Of a DNA stretch of 64,000 nt, positions 1 through 8,640 are shown one piece after another. Made by a program: the position numbers and the translations under genes. The DNA comes from Natronospira sp. Lineage in GTDB: Bacteria > Pseudomonadota > Gammaproteobacteria > Natronospirales > Natronospiraceae. Numbering within the stretch: the stretch's first letter is position 1; every line of letters begins with the position of its first letter. A model generated the notes under the pieces. The model searched no databases. It worked only from the letters and a program-made list of their open reading frames with translations, and was not told the DNA's origin. Location of the stretch: NCBI GenBank assembly GCA_003558125.1, contig PWMQ01000072.1:124001-188000 (forward strand). Direction: 5' to 3'.

Positions 1-1
1 T

Positions 2-241
2 ATTCTCTGGGAAGGCACACCCTGTGACCTCGAAGTGGAGTACACGACCCTGGAGAACATGATCATCTCGGATTTCGGGACTCGGGACGAGGTCATCCAG
101 TCCGGTCGGCTTAATCTGGATATCCGAGGTGGTGGAAGTTATGAGGTCGAGTTCCAGGACGGGCAGGTCTTCCTTGACGGCCAGCTTGTCGAACCCGACG
201 AAAACAACCCCTGCGCGGGTGCATTCGAGCTCACGTTCTGA
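2..241 (+). CDS. C-terminal fragment of an unrecognised protein (5' end outside window)
   Basis: The reading frame is open from the first bases of the window to the TGA at 239-241, so this is the 3' end of a gene that starts upstream. About 79 residues are visible. They are acidic, with two cysteines, and look like beta-strand-rich extracytoplasmic sequence (short alternating hydrophobic stretches such as SYEVEFQDGQVFLDG). No family is recognised. A GTG at 35 is in frame but is probably internal, because coding continues upstream without a stop. A strong terminator follows 26 bp downstream. Confidence 0.6.
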   Translation: MLWEGTPCDLEVEYTTLENMIISDFGTRDEVIQSGRLNLDIRGGGSYEVEFQDGQVFLDGQLVEPDENNPCAGAFELTF

Positions 242-267
242 GCAAAGCCTATCCAGTCGATAGCCAG

Positions 268-303
268 GAAAACGGCCCCTGATATCAGGGGCCGTTTTCT
301 TTT
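268..303 (+). terminator. Rho-independent terminator, perfect hairpin
   Basis: Bases 268-299 form a 32-nt perfect palindrome (arms GAAAACGGCCCCTGAT and ATCAGGGGCCGTTTTC) ending in a T-rich tail. It lies 26 bp after the stop of the partial gene. A-tract and T-tract flank the GC core, so it could also stop transcription arriving from the minus-strand hydrolase gene. Confidence 0.9.
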
Positions 304-424
304 GATGGGGGTGGGGCACATCCCTGTGCCGCCAGTGCGGTCAGTCAGCTTCCTGCCATGCCAGACCGCTTGAAGGGGGTGGCCCTTCAGGTTGAAACTC
401 TAGTATCCCCAATCAGAGGTCGCA

Positions 425-1192
425 TCACCCGTTTGGGTGACGTTCGGCAATACGCGTGATTGCTTTGTCCAGGGCCTGGTTAAAGGCATCCGGGGCTTCC
501 TGATTGAGAAAATGCCCGGTGTCGGGAATTATGGTCTCGGACATGTAGGGGGCCAGCCGTTCACGGGTTGCTCCGGGAATCAGCGGGCAATTAATGGCAT
601 GAATCGGACCGGCGTAATTGGCGAAGGACTCGCTGGGGTCCCAGCGCAGCAGTGCCGCCCAGGCCGGCAACGCCCAGCTCGGGTCCGCCGCGGCCATGCC
701 CTGGGCAATCCGCGCCTTGAGCGCTTCGCTGGCCTTGGGCCCGGTGGTGTTGTTCACAAGGTCACCCACGGCGGCGGCGAAATCCTCGGCGAAGGGCTCA
801 TAGAATCCATTTATTGTGGCCTCGTCCATGGCGCCGTAGTTGATCAGGAAGGTATCGGCGAGAACCACACCCATGACCCGCTCTGGCGCCATGGCAGCAG
901 CTTCCAATGCCACGGTCCCGCCCATGGAGTGTCCGACCAGAATGGCCTGCTGACTGTCGAGCTTGCCAAGCAGCTCAACCACATCACGGGCAAAGCCCCC
1001 CATGCTCCACTCCTGCCGGTCATCGGGAGCGCTGTCGCCGTGGCCGGGGAGGTCCATTGCCAGGGTCTCGTGCCGGCCCGCCAGATGTTGTAGCTGGGCC
1101 CGCCAGTGGTTCCGGCAGCAGGTCCAGCCGTGGATGAAGACCACGGCGGGGCCGGGGCCAGATTGGTGTTCGAAAGCGATGCCTTTGTTCAT
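425..1192 (-). CDS. Alpha/beta-fold hydrolase
   Basis: A 255-aa alpha/beta hydrolase of unknown substrate. The oxyanion-hole region is VVFIHGWTCC, the nucleophile elbow is VGHSMGGT (serine in G-H-S-M-G), and the catalytic histidine is in PDTGHFLNQEAP near the C-terminus. The frame stays open upstream on the minus strand, but homology-like sequence begins at MNKGIAFEHQ, so I start at the ATG at 1192. AAGGA lies about 11 nt before it. It is divergent from the LuxR-type regulator, which may control it. Family fold is sure; substrate cannot be told. Confidence 0.85.
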   Translation of the reverse strand: MNKGIAFEHQSGPGPAVVFIHGWTCCRNHWRAQLQHLAGRHETLAMDLPGHGDSAPDDRQEWSMGGFARDVVELLGKLDSQQAILVGHSMGGTVALEAAAMAPERVMGVVLADTFLINYGAMDEATINGFYEPFAEDFAAAVGDLVNNTTGPKASEALKARIAQGMAAADPSWALPAWAALLRWDPSESFANYAGPIHAINCPLIPGATRERLAPYMSETIIPDTGHFLNQEAPDAFNQALDKAITRIAERHPNG

Positions 1193-1375
1193 GGCGAGAC
1201 TGTTCCTTACCCGTTTGATCGGTAAAACAGAGGATATGGCGATCATCCTGCCCAAAAACACGGGTCGGCGCAAAATAGACTCAACTGAGTTATGGAAAAT
1301 TGGGTCTGCCTGGCCTAGACTTTCAGTGTGGAGGTTGATCTGTCTCCGGGGGCATGCTGAGGGGTGGCTCAGGCT

Positions 1376-2578
1376 ATGGCTTTTTCTGCTTTTCCCGAGG
1401 ACGGCGCCGCCGGCGGGGCGGATTTGCTGGACCTTGGCTACCGCTGTGCTGCAGAACCCGGCCTCTGGTCCGATTTTATCCGCAAGCTGGTGGCAGCCAC
1501 GGATTCCCGCAGTGGACGGATGCTGGTACTCAACCGTGCGGCCGACCAGGTTCTGGACAGCGTCAAGCACAATATCGATGCGACCTACCACAGTCGCTAT
1601 GTGGACCATTACGTCAATCTCCGTCCCTGGCGCCCCGAGTTGGCCCGGAAAGATCGTGGGCGCTTTTATTCCACCTGTCTGGATTTCTCCTGCCCCCAGG
1701 AGACCTTTTATCGGACGGAATTCTTCAATGACTGGGCCGCACCCCAGGATATCCACCACGGTATGTTGGGCACCGTATGGGAGGGGGACGCGCACAGTGT
1801 TCAGCTGCTCTTGCAGCGTACCCGCAGCCAGGGGCCATACAGCCGGGCCGAGACCCGGGATTTCAATGCCCTCGTGCCCCATCTTCAGAGAATTATCCGG
1901 CTCAGTCAGGCTTTCAACCGCCAACGACAAGTGGACCGTGCGGCGAGTGCGTCAAGCGAGAGTGGCGCTGTGCCATTCTTCCTTTTGGACGAAAAGGGGC
2001 GGGTGATCCATGCCACCCGGCAGGCCGAGCGCATTGCCGTCGAAGATGATCGGCTGCATTTGCATCAGGGCCGCCTGGAAGCTGTCGGCGGGCAGAATGC
2101 GTCCTTCCGCCGCTTGCTGGCCGAAGCCACCAGTGCGGCAGCGGGGCGCTGGCACAGCCCGAGCGGCTGTCTGGCCCTGGGAAGGCAGGCGGGGCAACGT
2201 CTGCTGCTGGTGGTCACGCCGGTTCACCCTGAGCACAAGTTGCTGGCGGTGGAGCGACGGGTGTTTGCGGCGGTATTTATTCACGATGAGGCTTGCCGGG
2301 TGAAGCTCTGTTGGCGGACCTTGCGGGATCTCTACGGATTTACCCCCGCGGAGTGTCGACTCATGGAAGAACTTGCCGCCGGCCACTCTCTCAAGGAGAT
2401 CGCCGGCCAGCGCCAGGTGTCCCCCAATACCCTCAGAAGCCAGCTGAAATCCCTGTTCCGCAAGACCGGCGAAAGCCGTCAGGCAAGGTTGGTGGCGCGG
2501 ATTGTCACCGGCCCGGCTCGTTGCCAGGCGGAACCCGCGCCCCTTGCCTTTAACGACAACCTCGAGCCCAACAGCTAG
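1376..2578 (+). CDS. LuxR-type HTH transcriptional regulator
   Basis: About 400 aa. The N-terminal two thirds have no clear signature and may be a GAF/PAS-like ligand domain. The last 80 residues are a LuxR/GerE helix-turn-helix: LYGFTPAECRLMEELAAG, then LKEIAGQRQVSPNTLRSQL, then KSLFRKTGESRQ. There is no response-regulator receiver domain. I prefer ATG 1376, with GAGGGGTGG about 10 nt upstream; a GTG at 1364 is in frame. It is divergent from the hydrolase and convergent with cydC, its stop overlapping the cydC stop by 4 bp (2575-2578). Target genes are unknown. Confidence 0.85.
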   Translation: MAFSAFPEDGAAGGADLLDLGYRCAAEPGLWSDFIRKLVAATDSRSGRMLVLNRAADQVLDSVKHNIDATYHSRYVDHYVNLRPWRPELARKDRGRFYSTCLDFSCPQETFYRTEFFNDWAAPQDIHHGMLGTVWEGDAHSVQLLLQRTRSQGPYSRAETRDFNALVPHLQRIIRLSQAFNRQRQVDRAASASSESGAVPFFLLDEKGRVIHATRQAERIAVEDDRLHLHQGRLEAVGGQNASFRRLLAEATSAAAGRWHSPSGCLALGRQAGQRLLLVVTPVHPEHKLLAVERRVFAAVFIHDEACRVKLCWRTLRDLYGFTPAECRLMEELAAGHSLKEIAGQRQVSPNTLRSQLKSLFRKTGESRQARLVARIVTGPARCQAEPAPLAFNDNLEPNS

Positions 2579-4257
2579 GTCCGTTCCAGACCACCATTTC
2601 TCAGGCGGAGCTGGCCGTGGGGGCACAAGGCCGGATGATGGCGGTGGTCAAGCAGAATCAACCCGCGGCCCCGGGTTTCCGTCACCAGCCAGTCGCTGAC
2701 TTTGTCGATACTGCCCCGGTCCAATCCTCGAAAGGGCTCGTCCAGGATCAGGGTCGGCGTATCACAGAAGACGGTGCGTATTAGCGCCACCCGGCGTGCT
2801 TCACCGCCGGACAGTGTGCGATCCATCTCCCCGACGCGAGTTTCCGGCGTGAGTCCCGCTTCACTGAGCCCGGTCGCCTGCAGGGCTCGAATCATTCTGT
2901 CCCGGTCCAGCTCAGGGTTACCGAGACGCAGGTTGTCTGCGAGGCTGCCAGCCAGGATGACACTGCGTTGCTCCAGGAGTGCCACGCGGGCGAAGCGTGC
3001 AGCTTCGGGCCAATGGCTCATCGCCTCCCCATCCATGAGTACCCGGCCCCCATCAGGTGAGAGAGCTCCCACCAGCAGGGCCGCCAGACGGGACTTGCCG
3101 GCGCCACTATCGCCGACAATGCTCCAGCGTTCGCCGGCCGGCAGCTGCAGGTTTACCCAATCAAGCACCGGCCTATCACTCAGACCCCGCGCCAGGGTGA
3201 CGCCCTCGAGCTGCCAGGCAACCGGTCCATGCCTTTCTCCTTGCGCCGCCATTGGGCTGTTTATCGAAGGACTGGTACGGGTCGCCGGGGCCAGACGGTG
3301 AGCGGCCACTCTAACCATGGCCCAGCGTCGCAGGGCGGGGACCAGGCCGGTGGCCAGTCCAGCGAGAGCAACCAGGCCGAGCAGGACCAGGACCCACCAG
3401 GGCAGGGCAGTCGCCTGTTGTTGCACGTGGGCGCTGTGGGTACTGATCAGCGTCAGGCCAACCAGGCCGAGACTGAACAGGAGCTGGATTCGGCTGTCGT
3501 TGCGGGCAGCTCCATCGGCCAGGTTTTTTTCTTCTTGCCGATGGCTGCTCGCCTGGTCGAGCCACTGCTCCAGATTCTGTTCAGACGGATCCGCGAACTG
3601 AAGTTCCCGGTGAGCGGCCAGAAGGTCATGCAAGCGGGTATTGGCTCGAGCCTGAGCCAGTGCCAGGCTGGCGTCACGGCGGCCGTGCTGAACCATGAAG
3701 GCGATCATGAGCAGCAACACGCCAACGCCGAGCAACAGGATGACCATCGCGGCGGTGGCACCACTCACGATCCAGGCCGTCAGGGCCAGCAGGAGCACGG
3801 CCGTGAAGAAACTGCTCAGTGGTAGCAGCAGGCCAGCGTGAAAATGTTCCAGTCGTTCAACATCCACCATCAAGCGGGTCAGCAAGGGGCCGTCGCGGAG
3901 CCCCGACAGGCTGGCAAAGGGGCGCTGCATTTGCTGGGTGAACAAGGCCTGACGGAGACGGCCGAGTATCCGGAAAACCGCTTCATGGACCACCAGCCGC
4001 TCCAGGTACCGCGACACGGTCCGGCTGACCGCGAAGAAACGGATCAGGGCGCCGGGAAAGAAAATCTCGACCGTCATCACCGCGCCGCCGGCGGCACCGG
4101 CCAGGGCGCAGGCAGTGATCAGCCAGCCAGCCGCGGCAACCAGGCCCAGCGTGGACAAGGCCGTGGTGAGTGCCAGCAGCAGGCCGCCGAACAGCCAGCG
4201 CCGCTGCCCTTTGGGCAAATCCCGGAGCAAATACTTCAGGAGCCGGCGGTTAGTCAT
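2575..4257 (-). CDS. cydC: Cysteine/glutathione ABC exporter subunit CydC
   Basis: A 560-aa half-transporter: six-helix membrane domain (about residues 15-330) fused to an ATPase. Walker A is GDSGAGKS near residue 382, the signature is LSGGEARR near 480, Walker B is LILDEP near 502, and the H-loop is LLDHRHH. With CydD it forms the inner-membrane heterodimer needed to assemble heme-bd quinol oxidases; in E. coli it exports reduced thiols. The start ATG at 4257 overlaps the cydD stop by 8 bp, implying translational coupling. An upstream in-frame ATG at 4359 would lie deep inside cydD and is rejected. Confidence 0.95.
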   Translation of the reverse strand: MTNRRLLKYLLRDLPKGQRRWLFGGLLLALTTALSTLGLVAAAGWLITACALAGAAGGAVMTVEIFFPGALIRFFAVSRTVSRYLERLVVHEAVFRILGRLRQALFTQQMQRPFASLSGLRDGPLLTRLMVDVERLEHFHAGLLLPLSSFFTAVLLLALTAWIVSGATAAMVILLLGVGVLLLMIAFMVQHGRRDASLALAQARANTRLHDLLAAHRELQFADPSEQNLEQWLDQASSHRQEEKNLADGAARNDSRIQLLFSLGLVGLTLISTHSAHVQQQATALPWWVLVLLGLVALAGLATGLVPALRRWAMVRVAAHRLAPATRTSPSINSPMAAQGERHGPVAWQLEGVTLARGLSDRPVLDWVNLQLPAGERWSIVGDSGAGKSRLAALLVGALSPDGGRVLMDGEAMSHWPEAARFARVALLEQRSVILAGSLADNLRLGNPELDRDRMIRALQATGLSEAGLTPETRVGEMDRTLSGGEARRVALIRTVFCDTPTLILDEPFRGLDRGSIDKVSDWLVTETRGRGLILLDHRHHPALCPHGQLRLRNGGLERT

Positions 4258-5986
4258 CTCGCAAGCTCCCGTCCCGAAGCACCAGGCAGCGATCGGCAGC
4301 CTCAGCGGCGGCGCGGCTATGGGTGAACATGAGGATGCTGCAGTCTCCAGCCTGTTCACGCAGCGCCTGCAGGATCAGCGCTTCATTGTCCGGATCCAGG
4401 CTGGCGGTGGGCTCATCCAGGATCAGCAGCCCCGGCCGGCCCAGCAGGGCACGGGCCAGGGCGATGCGCTGGGCTTCGCCACCGGAAATGCCGGCACCAC
4501 GCTCCCCCAGCTTGCTTTGCAGACCTCGAGGCAGGAGATCCGGGAGGTCGGCGAGTCCGACCCGATGCAGTACCCGCCAGTGCTCTGCCACACCGTGCTC
4601 ACCACCAGGGTCGAGATTGGCGGCCAGGCTGGCGGGCAATAGATGAGGTTGCTGCCCCAGCCAGGCCAGGCGCTGGCGTCGCACGGCAAGAGGAATTTCA
4701 TCGAGGGACTGGCCATCGAGAAGAATCCGGCCCGACAGGGGTTGCTGCCAGCCCAGCACGGCGGCGGCCAGGGTGGATTTACCGCTGCCCGAGGGACCAG
4801 TGATGGCCAGCCATTCGCCAGCGGGCAGCTGAAAGTCCAGTCCCTGAATCAGGGCTGATTCTGCATCCGGCCCCGCCGAGAGGCTGAGCTGTTCCACTGT
4901 CAGGTGGATGGGGCCGTTGATCGTCGGAGTACTGTCAGGCCTGGCGTCGTGACTGCCTGTCGATGGCTGGAGCAAGGGGCGGATTCGAGCGGCGGCTGTC
5001 AGGGCGGCGGCCCGTTCATGATAGCCGGCGGCCAGCCGTCGCAACGGCTGGAAGTACTCCGGGGCCAGCAACAGGATGGCCAGACCGGCACGAAAATCCA
5101 GGTCCGGCGCCGGTCCGAATTGGATGAAGTCAAGCAGGCCCAGTCCTATGTAGATGGCTACCGTGGCGATGGCCACGGCACTGAAAAATTCCAGTACGGC
5201 CGATGACAGAAAGGCGACTCTCAATACCTCCATGCTGCGTCGGCGGTAGTTCTCGGCAGCCTGTCCCACGGCCATCCCTGCCCGTGCTCCGGCCCGCATC
5301 AGTCGCAGTGTGGATAGCGCTCTCAGGCGGTCCAGGAAATGGCCACCGAGGCGTTCCAGTTCCTGCCGCCTCTCTTCAGCCAGGGAAGCGGTTCCCAGGC
5401 CAATCAGTGCGCTGAACAGGGGAATCAAGGGGGCGGTGAACAGTAGCAACAGGCCAGCCAGCCAGTCGAGACTGAATACCACCACCAAAATGATCAAAGG
5501 CTGGGCCACGGCCTGGATGCGCGCGGGCCAGTATTCCCGATACCAGGGGAGCAGGGCGTCCATGTCGCCCTGGAGTCGATTGACCAGACTGGCAGTGGAC
5601 TCTTCCAGTCGGCGTCTGCAGACCGGGTCCATGGCATTGCGGGTGGCCTGCCTTTGCAGACGATCCACGGTCTCGGATCCCAGCGTCAGGCTCATCTGCT
5701 CAATGTGCACGCGCAAGGCATGGCGGAGCAGGGCGATGCCGCTGAGCAGGCCCAGGCCCAGCAGCAGGCGGCTGTCTTCGAGCTCAGGCCGGGCAAAGGC
5801 AATATGGTCCAGGATCTGGGCGAGCAGCAGGAAAAAACTTACCAGCCAGACGGCGTCCAGGCCTACCAGCAGGGCAATGCCCAGGCGAGGACGAGCTGCG
5901 GCCTGCCCATCCAGCCATTGCCCATCTTCCCGGCGCTGGCGACGAGAGTCCTTGTCATGCCGTATGGCCGCGAGTGACGGGGTCAC
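4250..5986 (-). CDS. cydD: Cysteine/glutathione ABC exporter subunit CydD
   Basis: A 578-aa half-ABC transporter, partner of CydC. The membrane domain covers about residues 35-330. The ATPase has Walker A GPSGSGKST near 396, signature ISGGEAQR near 498 and Walker B LLILDEPT near 520. Translation starts at GTG 5986, with GGGAGC about 8 nt before it. It sits 60 bp after cydB and overlaps cydC by 8 bp, giving the order cydA-B-D-C in one operon. Having the exporter behind the oxidase genes supports the assignment over a generic lipid exporter. Confidence 0.95.
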   Translation of the reverse strand: MTPSLAAIRHDKDSRRQRREDGQWLDGQAAARPRLGIALLVGLDAVWLVSFFLLLAQILDHIAFARPELEDSRLLLGLGLLSGIALLRHALRVHIEQMSLTLGSETVDRLQRQATRNAMDPVCRRRLEESTASLVNRLQGDMDALLPWYREYWPARIQAVAQPLIILVVVFSLDWLAGLLLLFTAPLIPLFSALIGLGTASLAEERRQELERLGGHFLDRLRALSTLRLMRAGARAGMAVGQAAENYRRRSMEVLRVAFLSSAVLEFFSAVAIATVAIYIGLGLLDFIQFGPAPDLDFRAGLAILLLAPEYFQPLRRLAAGYHERAAALTAAARIRPLLQPSTGSHDARPDSTPTINGPIHLTVEQLSLSAGPDAESALIQGLDFQLPAGEWLAITGPSGSGKSTLAAAVLGWQQPLSGRILLDGQSLDEIPLAVRRQRLAWLGQQPHLLPASLAANLDPGGEHGVAEHWRVLHRVGLADLPDLLPRGLQSKLGERGAGISGGEAQRIALARALLGRPGLLILDEPTASLDPDNEALILQALREQAGDCSILMFTHSRAAAEAADRCLVLRDGSLRDD

Positions 5987-6046
5987 TGGACCTTGCTCCC
6001 GTGTTGGCTTCCCTCAATTGCTTCGGGAGAGGCGGTCAGCAAATTG

Positions 6047-7048
6047 TCAGTGGTAGCCAGCATCACTGCTGACTTTGCCCCGGAATATCCAATAGGTCCA
6101 GGCCGTGTAGCCCAGCACGAAGGGAATCACGAACAGGAAGCCCAGGAGCAGGAACAGCTGCGATCCGGGATCGGAGGCCGCATCCCAGAAGGTGTGTTCC
6201 GGGGGTACGGCATAGGGCCACATGCTGATCAACAGGCCGATGTAGAACAACACGAAAAGCGTCATGGTGGCCACGAATGGGGTGCCTTCCAGACGTCGGC
6301 GAATGGCGCTGTACAGCCACCAGCAGACCAGGAGAGTGGCCAGCGGGAAGATCCATAGTATGTGGGCGTTATCGAACCAGCGATTGAAGACGCGTTCGTT
6401 GGCCAACGGGGTCCACACGCTGACCACGACAAAGAAGGCCAGCATGCCTGCCAGCAACCAGGGCGTGATTCGCCAGGCCCAGGCCTGGGTTTCACCCTCG
6501 GTCTTCAATATGGTCCAGGTCGCGCCGAGCAGGGCATAGCCCGTGACCACGCCCAGGCCAGTCATGATGGTGAAGGGCGTGAGCCAGTCGAATGGGCCGC
6601 CTACATATTGAAAGCCTTCGGTTTCAAAGCCCTGAATATAGGCCCCCACCACTGCACCCTGGGCAAAGGCGGCCACCGTGGAGCCGATATTGAAGGAATG
6701 ATCCCAGAGGTAACGGGAGCGGTTGGCCTTGAAGCGGAACTCGAAGGCGATGCCGCGGAAGATCAGGCCCGCCAGCAAGAGAAAGACACCGATGTAGAGG
6801 GCCGGCAGGAACACGGTATAGACCAGCGGGAAGGCCGCCAGCAGGCCAGCGCCTCCCAGAAGAAGCCAGGTTTCATTACCGTCCCAGACCGGTGCCACCG
6901 AGTTCATCATGTCGTCGCGTGCCCGGTCGCTGGGGGCAAAGGGAAAGAGAATGCCTACCCCCAGGTCGAATCCGTCCATGAGGACGTACATCAGGACCCC
7001 GAAGCCGAGAATCAGGATCCAGATCATGGTCAGGTCGATCAGTTCCAT
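6047..7048 (-). CDS. cydB: Cytochrome bd-type (CIO-like) quinol oxidase subunit II
   Basis: A 333-aa membrane protein with about eight helices. It begins MELIDLTMIWILILGFGVLMY and carries the conserved VLMDGFDLGVGIL and WDGNETWLLLGGAGLLAAFP segments. It is subunit II of the inner-membrane quinol:O2 oxidase, paired with CydA. Its length, shorter than E. coli CydB (379 aa), fits the cyanide-insensitive oxidase branch. ATG 7048 has AGAGG 8 nt upstream and lies 12 bp after the cydA stop. Confidence 0.95.
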   Translation of the reverse strand: MELIDLTMIWILILGFGVLMYVLMDGFDLGVGILFPFAPSDRARDDMMNSVAPVWDGNETWLLLGGAGLLAAFPLVYTVFLPALYIGVFLLLAGLIFRGIAFEFRFKANRSRYLWDHSFNIGSTVAAFAQGAVVGAYIQGFETEGFQYVGGPFDWLTPFTIMTGLGVVTGYALLGATWTILKTEGETQAWAWRITPWLLAGMLAFFVVVSVWTPLANERVFNRWFDNAHILWIFPLATLLVCWWLYSAIRRRLEGTPFVATMTLFVLFYIGLLISMWPYAVPPEHTFWDAASDPGSQLFLLLGFLFVIPFVLGYTAWTYWIFRGKVSSDAGYH

Positions 7049-7060
7049 TGTTAGATCCTC

Positions 7061-8473
7061 TTAACGCTTTCCCGGGAGGTCCCAGGGTTGATCTTCAAAG
7101 CTGGTGTCGACGGTGGACAGGGGGCGCTTCGCGACCCCGCTTTCCTCGCTTTCCCGGGTAAAGGATTCCGGGCCAGACTTCATCACCCGACTCAGGTAAT
7201 AGACACCGGCCAGGAAGACCACCGCATACACGAGCACAAAGCCAATCAGAGTGAAGAGGGCCATCCCCCCGGTCAGGGAGGGGGTGATGCCTTCCTCGAC
7301 TCGCATGATGCCGTGAACCAGCCAGGGCTGACGGCCCACTTCGGTCACGAACCAGCCTGCAAGCACCGCCACGAAGGGGGCCGGAATCATCCAGGTATAC
7401 AGCTTGAGCAGGCGGGGCGAGTCATACAGCTTGCCCCGAAGCAACTGCACCAGGCCGGCCAGGGCCGCGATGATCATCAAAAGGCCCAGACCCACCATGA
7501 TGCGGAAGCTCCAGAACACGGTGGGGACATGGGGGCGGTCCTCCGGGGCCCATTCCTTCAGCCCTGGTACCTCGCCATCCAGTTCGTGAGTGAGAATCAG
7601 ACTGGCGCCTTTGGGAATGCCGATTTCCAGATAATTGCGCTCGCCGCGTTGGCTGGGTATGGCGAACAGCAGCAGCGGCGCACCTTCCTGGGTTTCCCAG
7701 ATCCCCTCCATGGCGGCCACTTTTTCCGGTTGGTGCTCGAAGGTATCCAGGCCATGCAGGTCACCCACCACCAGCTGGGTGGGTGCGAGCACGGCCATCA
7801 GCACCACCGTCATTGACAAGGCCTTGCGGCTGCTGGTGGTGGCCTTGCCCTTGCGCAGATACCAGGCGGAGATGCCCAGGACGACAAATCCGGCGGTGAG
7901 GAAAGCAGCCAGGGCAAAGTGCAGGAAGCGCAGGCCGAAGGAGGGATTGAAGATGGCTTCACCCCAGGAGGTCATCTGGAAGATACCGTCCTGCAACTCG
8001 ACGCCGGCAGGGGTCTGCATCCAGCTGTTGGCGGACAGAATCCAGAAGGACGAAATGAAGGTGCCAACCGCCACCATGCAGGCTGCGAATAGATGTGTGC
8101 CCGGTGGTACCTTGTTGCGGCCGAACAGCAGCACACCGAGGAAGACCGCTTCCAGGAAGAAGGCGGTGACCACTTCGTAGCTCAGTACCGGACCCAGGAA
8201 GTTGGCCGAGGCATAGGAGAAAGCGCTCCAGTTGGTACCGAACTGGAAGGCCATCACAATGCCCGACACCACGCCCATGCCAAAGACGACCGCAAATACT
8301 TTGGTCCAGAAGCGGGCAAGTTCCTCATAGACCGGGTTGCGGGTGCGATAGAGCAGGGCTTCCAGGTAGGCAATGAAGGCCGCCAGGCCAATGGTGAATA
8401 CCGGGAATATGGCATGGAAGCTCACCACGAAGGCGAACTGGATGCGGGAGAGGAGAACGGGATCGAGTTCCAT
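7061..8473 (-). CDS. cydA: Cytochrome bd-type (CIO-like) quinol oxidase subunit I
   Basis: A 470-aa subunit carrying heme b558 and the b595/d site. His20 in SFHAIFP matches the E. coli His19 heme ligand. GRQPWLVHG near residue 377 is the diagnostic quinol-oxidase motif. The Q-loop between helices VI and VII is short, as in Pseudomonas CioA. I choose ATG 8473 (MELDPVLLSRIQFAF); the frame is open to 8530, but the extra 19 residues are not family-like. First gene of cydABDC. The family oxidises quinol and reduces O2 to water without proton pumping, typically under low oxygen or cyanide. Confidence 0.95.
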   Translation of the reverse strand: MELDPVLLSRIQFAFVVSFHAIFPVFTIGLAAFIAYLEALLYRTRNPVYEELARFWTKVFAVVFGMGVVSGIVMAFQFGTNWSAFSYASANFLGPVLSYEVVTAFFLEAVFLGVLLFGRNKVPPGTHLFAACMVAVGTFISSFWILSANSWMQTPAGVELQDGIFQMTSWGEAIFNPSFGLRFLHFALAAFLTAGFVVLGISAWYLRKGKATTSSRKALSMTVVLMAVLAPTQLVVGDLHGLDTFEHQPEKVAAMEGIWETQEGAPLLLFAIPSQRGERNYLEIGIPKGASLILTHELDGEVPGLKEWAPEDRPHVPTVFWSFRIMVGLGLLMIIAALAGLVQLLRGKLYDSPRLLKLYTWMIPAPFVAVLAGWFVTEVGRQPWLVHGIMRVEEGITPSLTGGMALFTLIGFVLVYAVVFLAGVYYLSRVMKSGPESFTRESEESGVAKRPLSTVDTSFEDQPWDLPGKR

Positions 8474-8640
8474 CGCAGCCTCGCTTGAAAATGCGCCTAC
8501 AATCAGACCACGCCCTCCGGGGTGGCCCATGAACTCCTTGACTGGCGGTTGGACCTGAAGGTTCAGCGCAGCTGATGATCACCGCCAGGACTTTCACTTT
8601 AACACATCCTTATATAAATGCGAGGGGCATCTGTGGGTGA

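Noticed and set aside
411-420. AATCAGAGGT, matching ten bases of the repeat-family end, near the hydrolase stop
   Set aside because: Only 10 bases match and the flanks diverge at once; chance is likely.
437-1093. Plus-strand open frame opposite the hydrolase
   Set aside because: Antisense to a gene with intact catalytic motifs.
1207-1225. TTACC-N9-GGTAA inverted repeat between hydrolase and LuxR-type gene as an operator
   Set aside because: Five-base arms overlapping the hydrolase ribosome site; too short to separate from chance.
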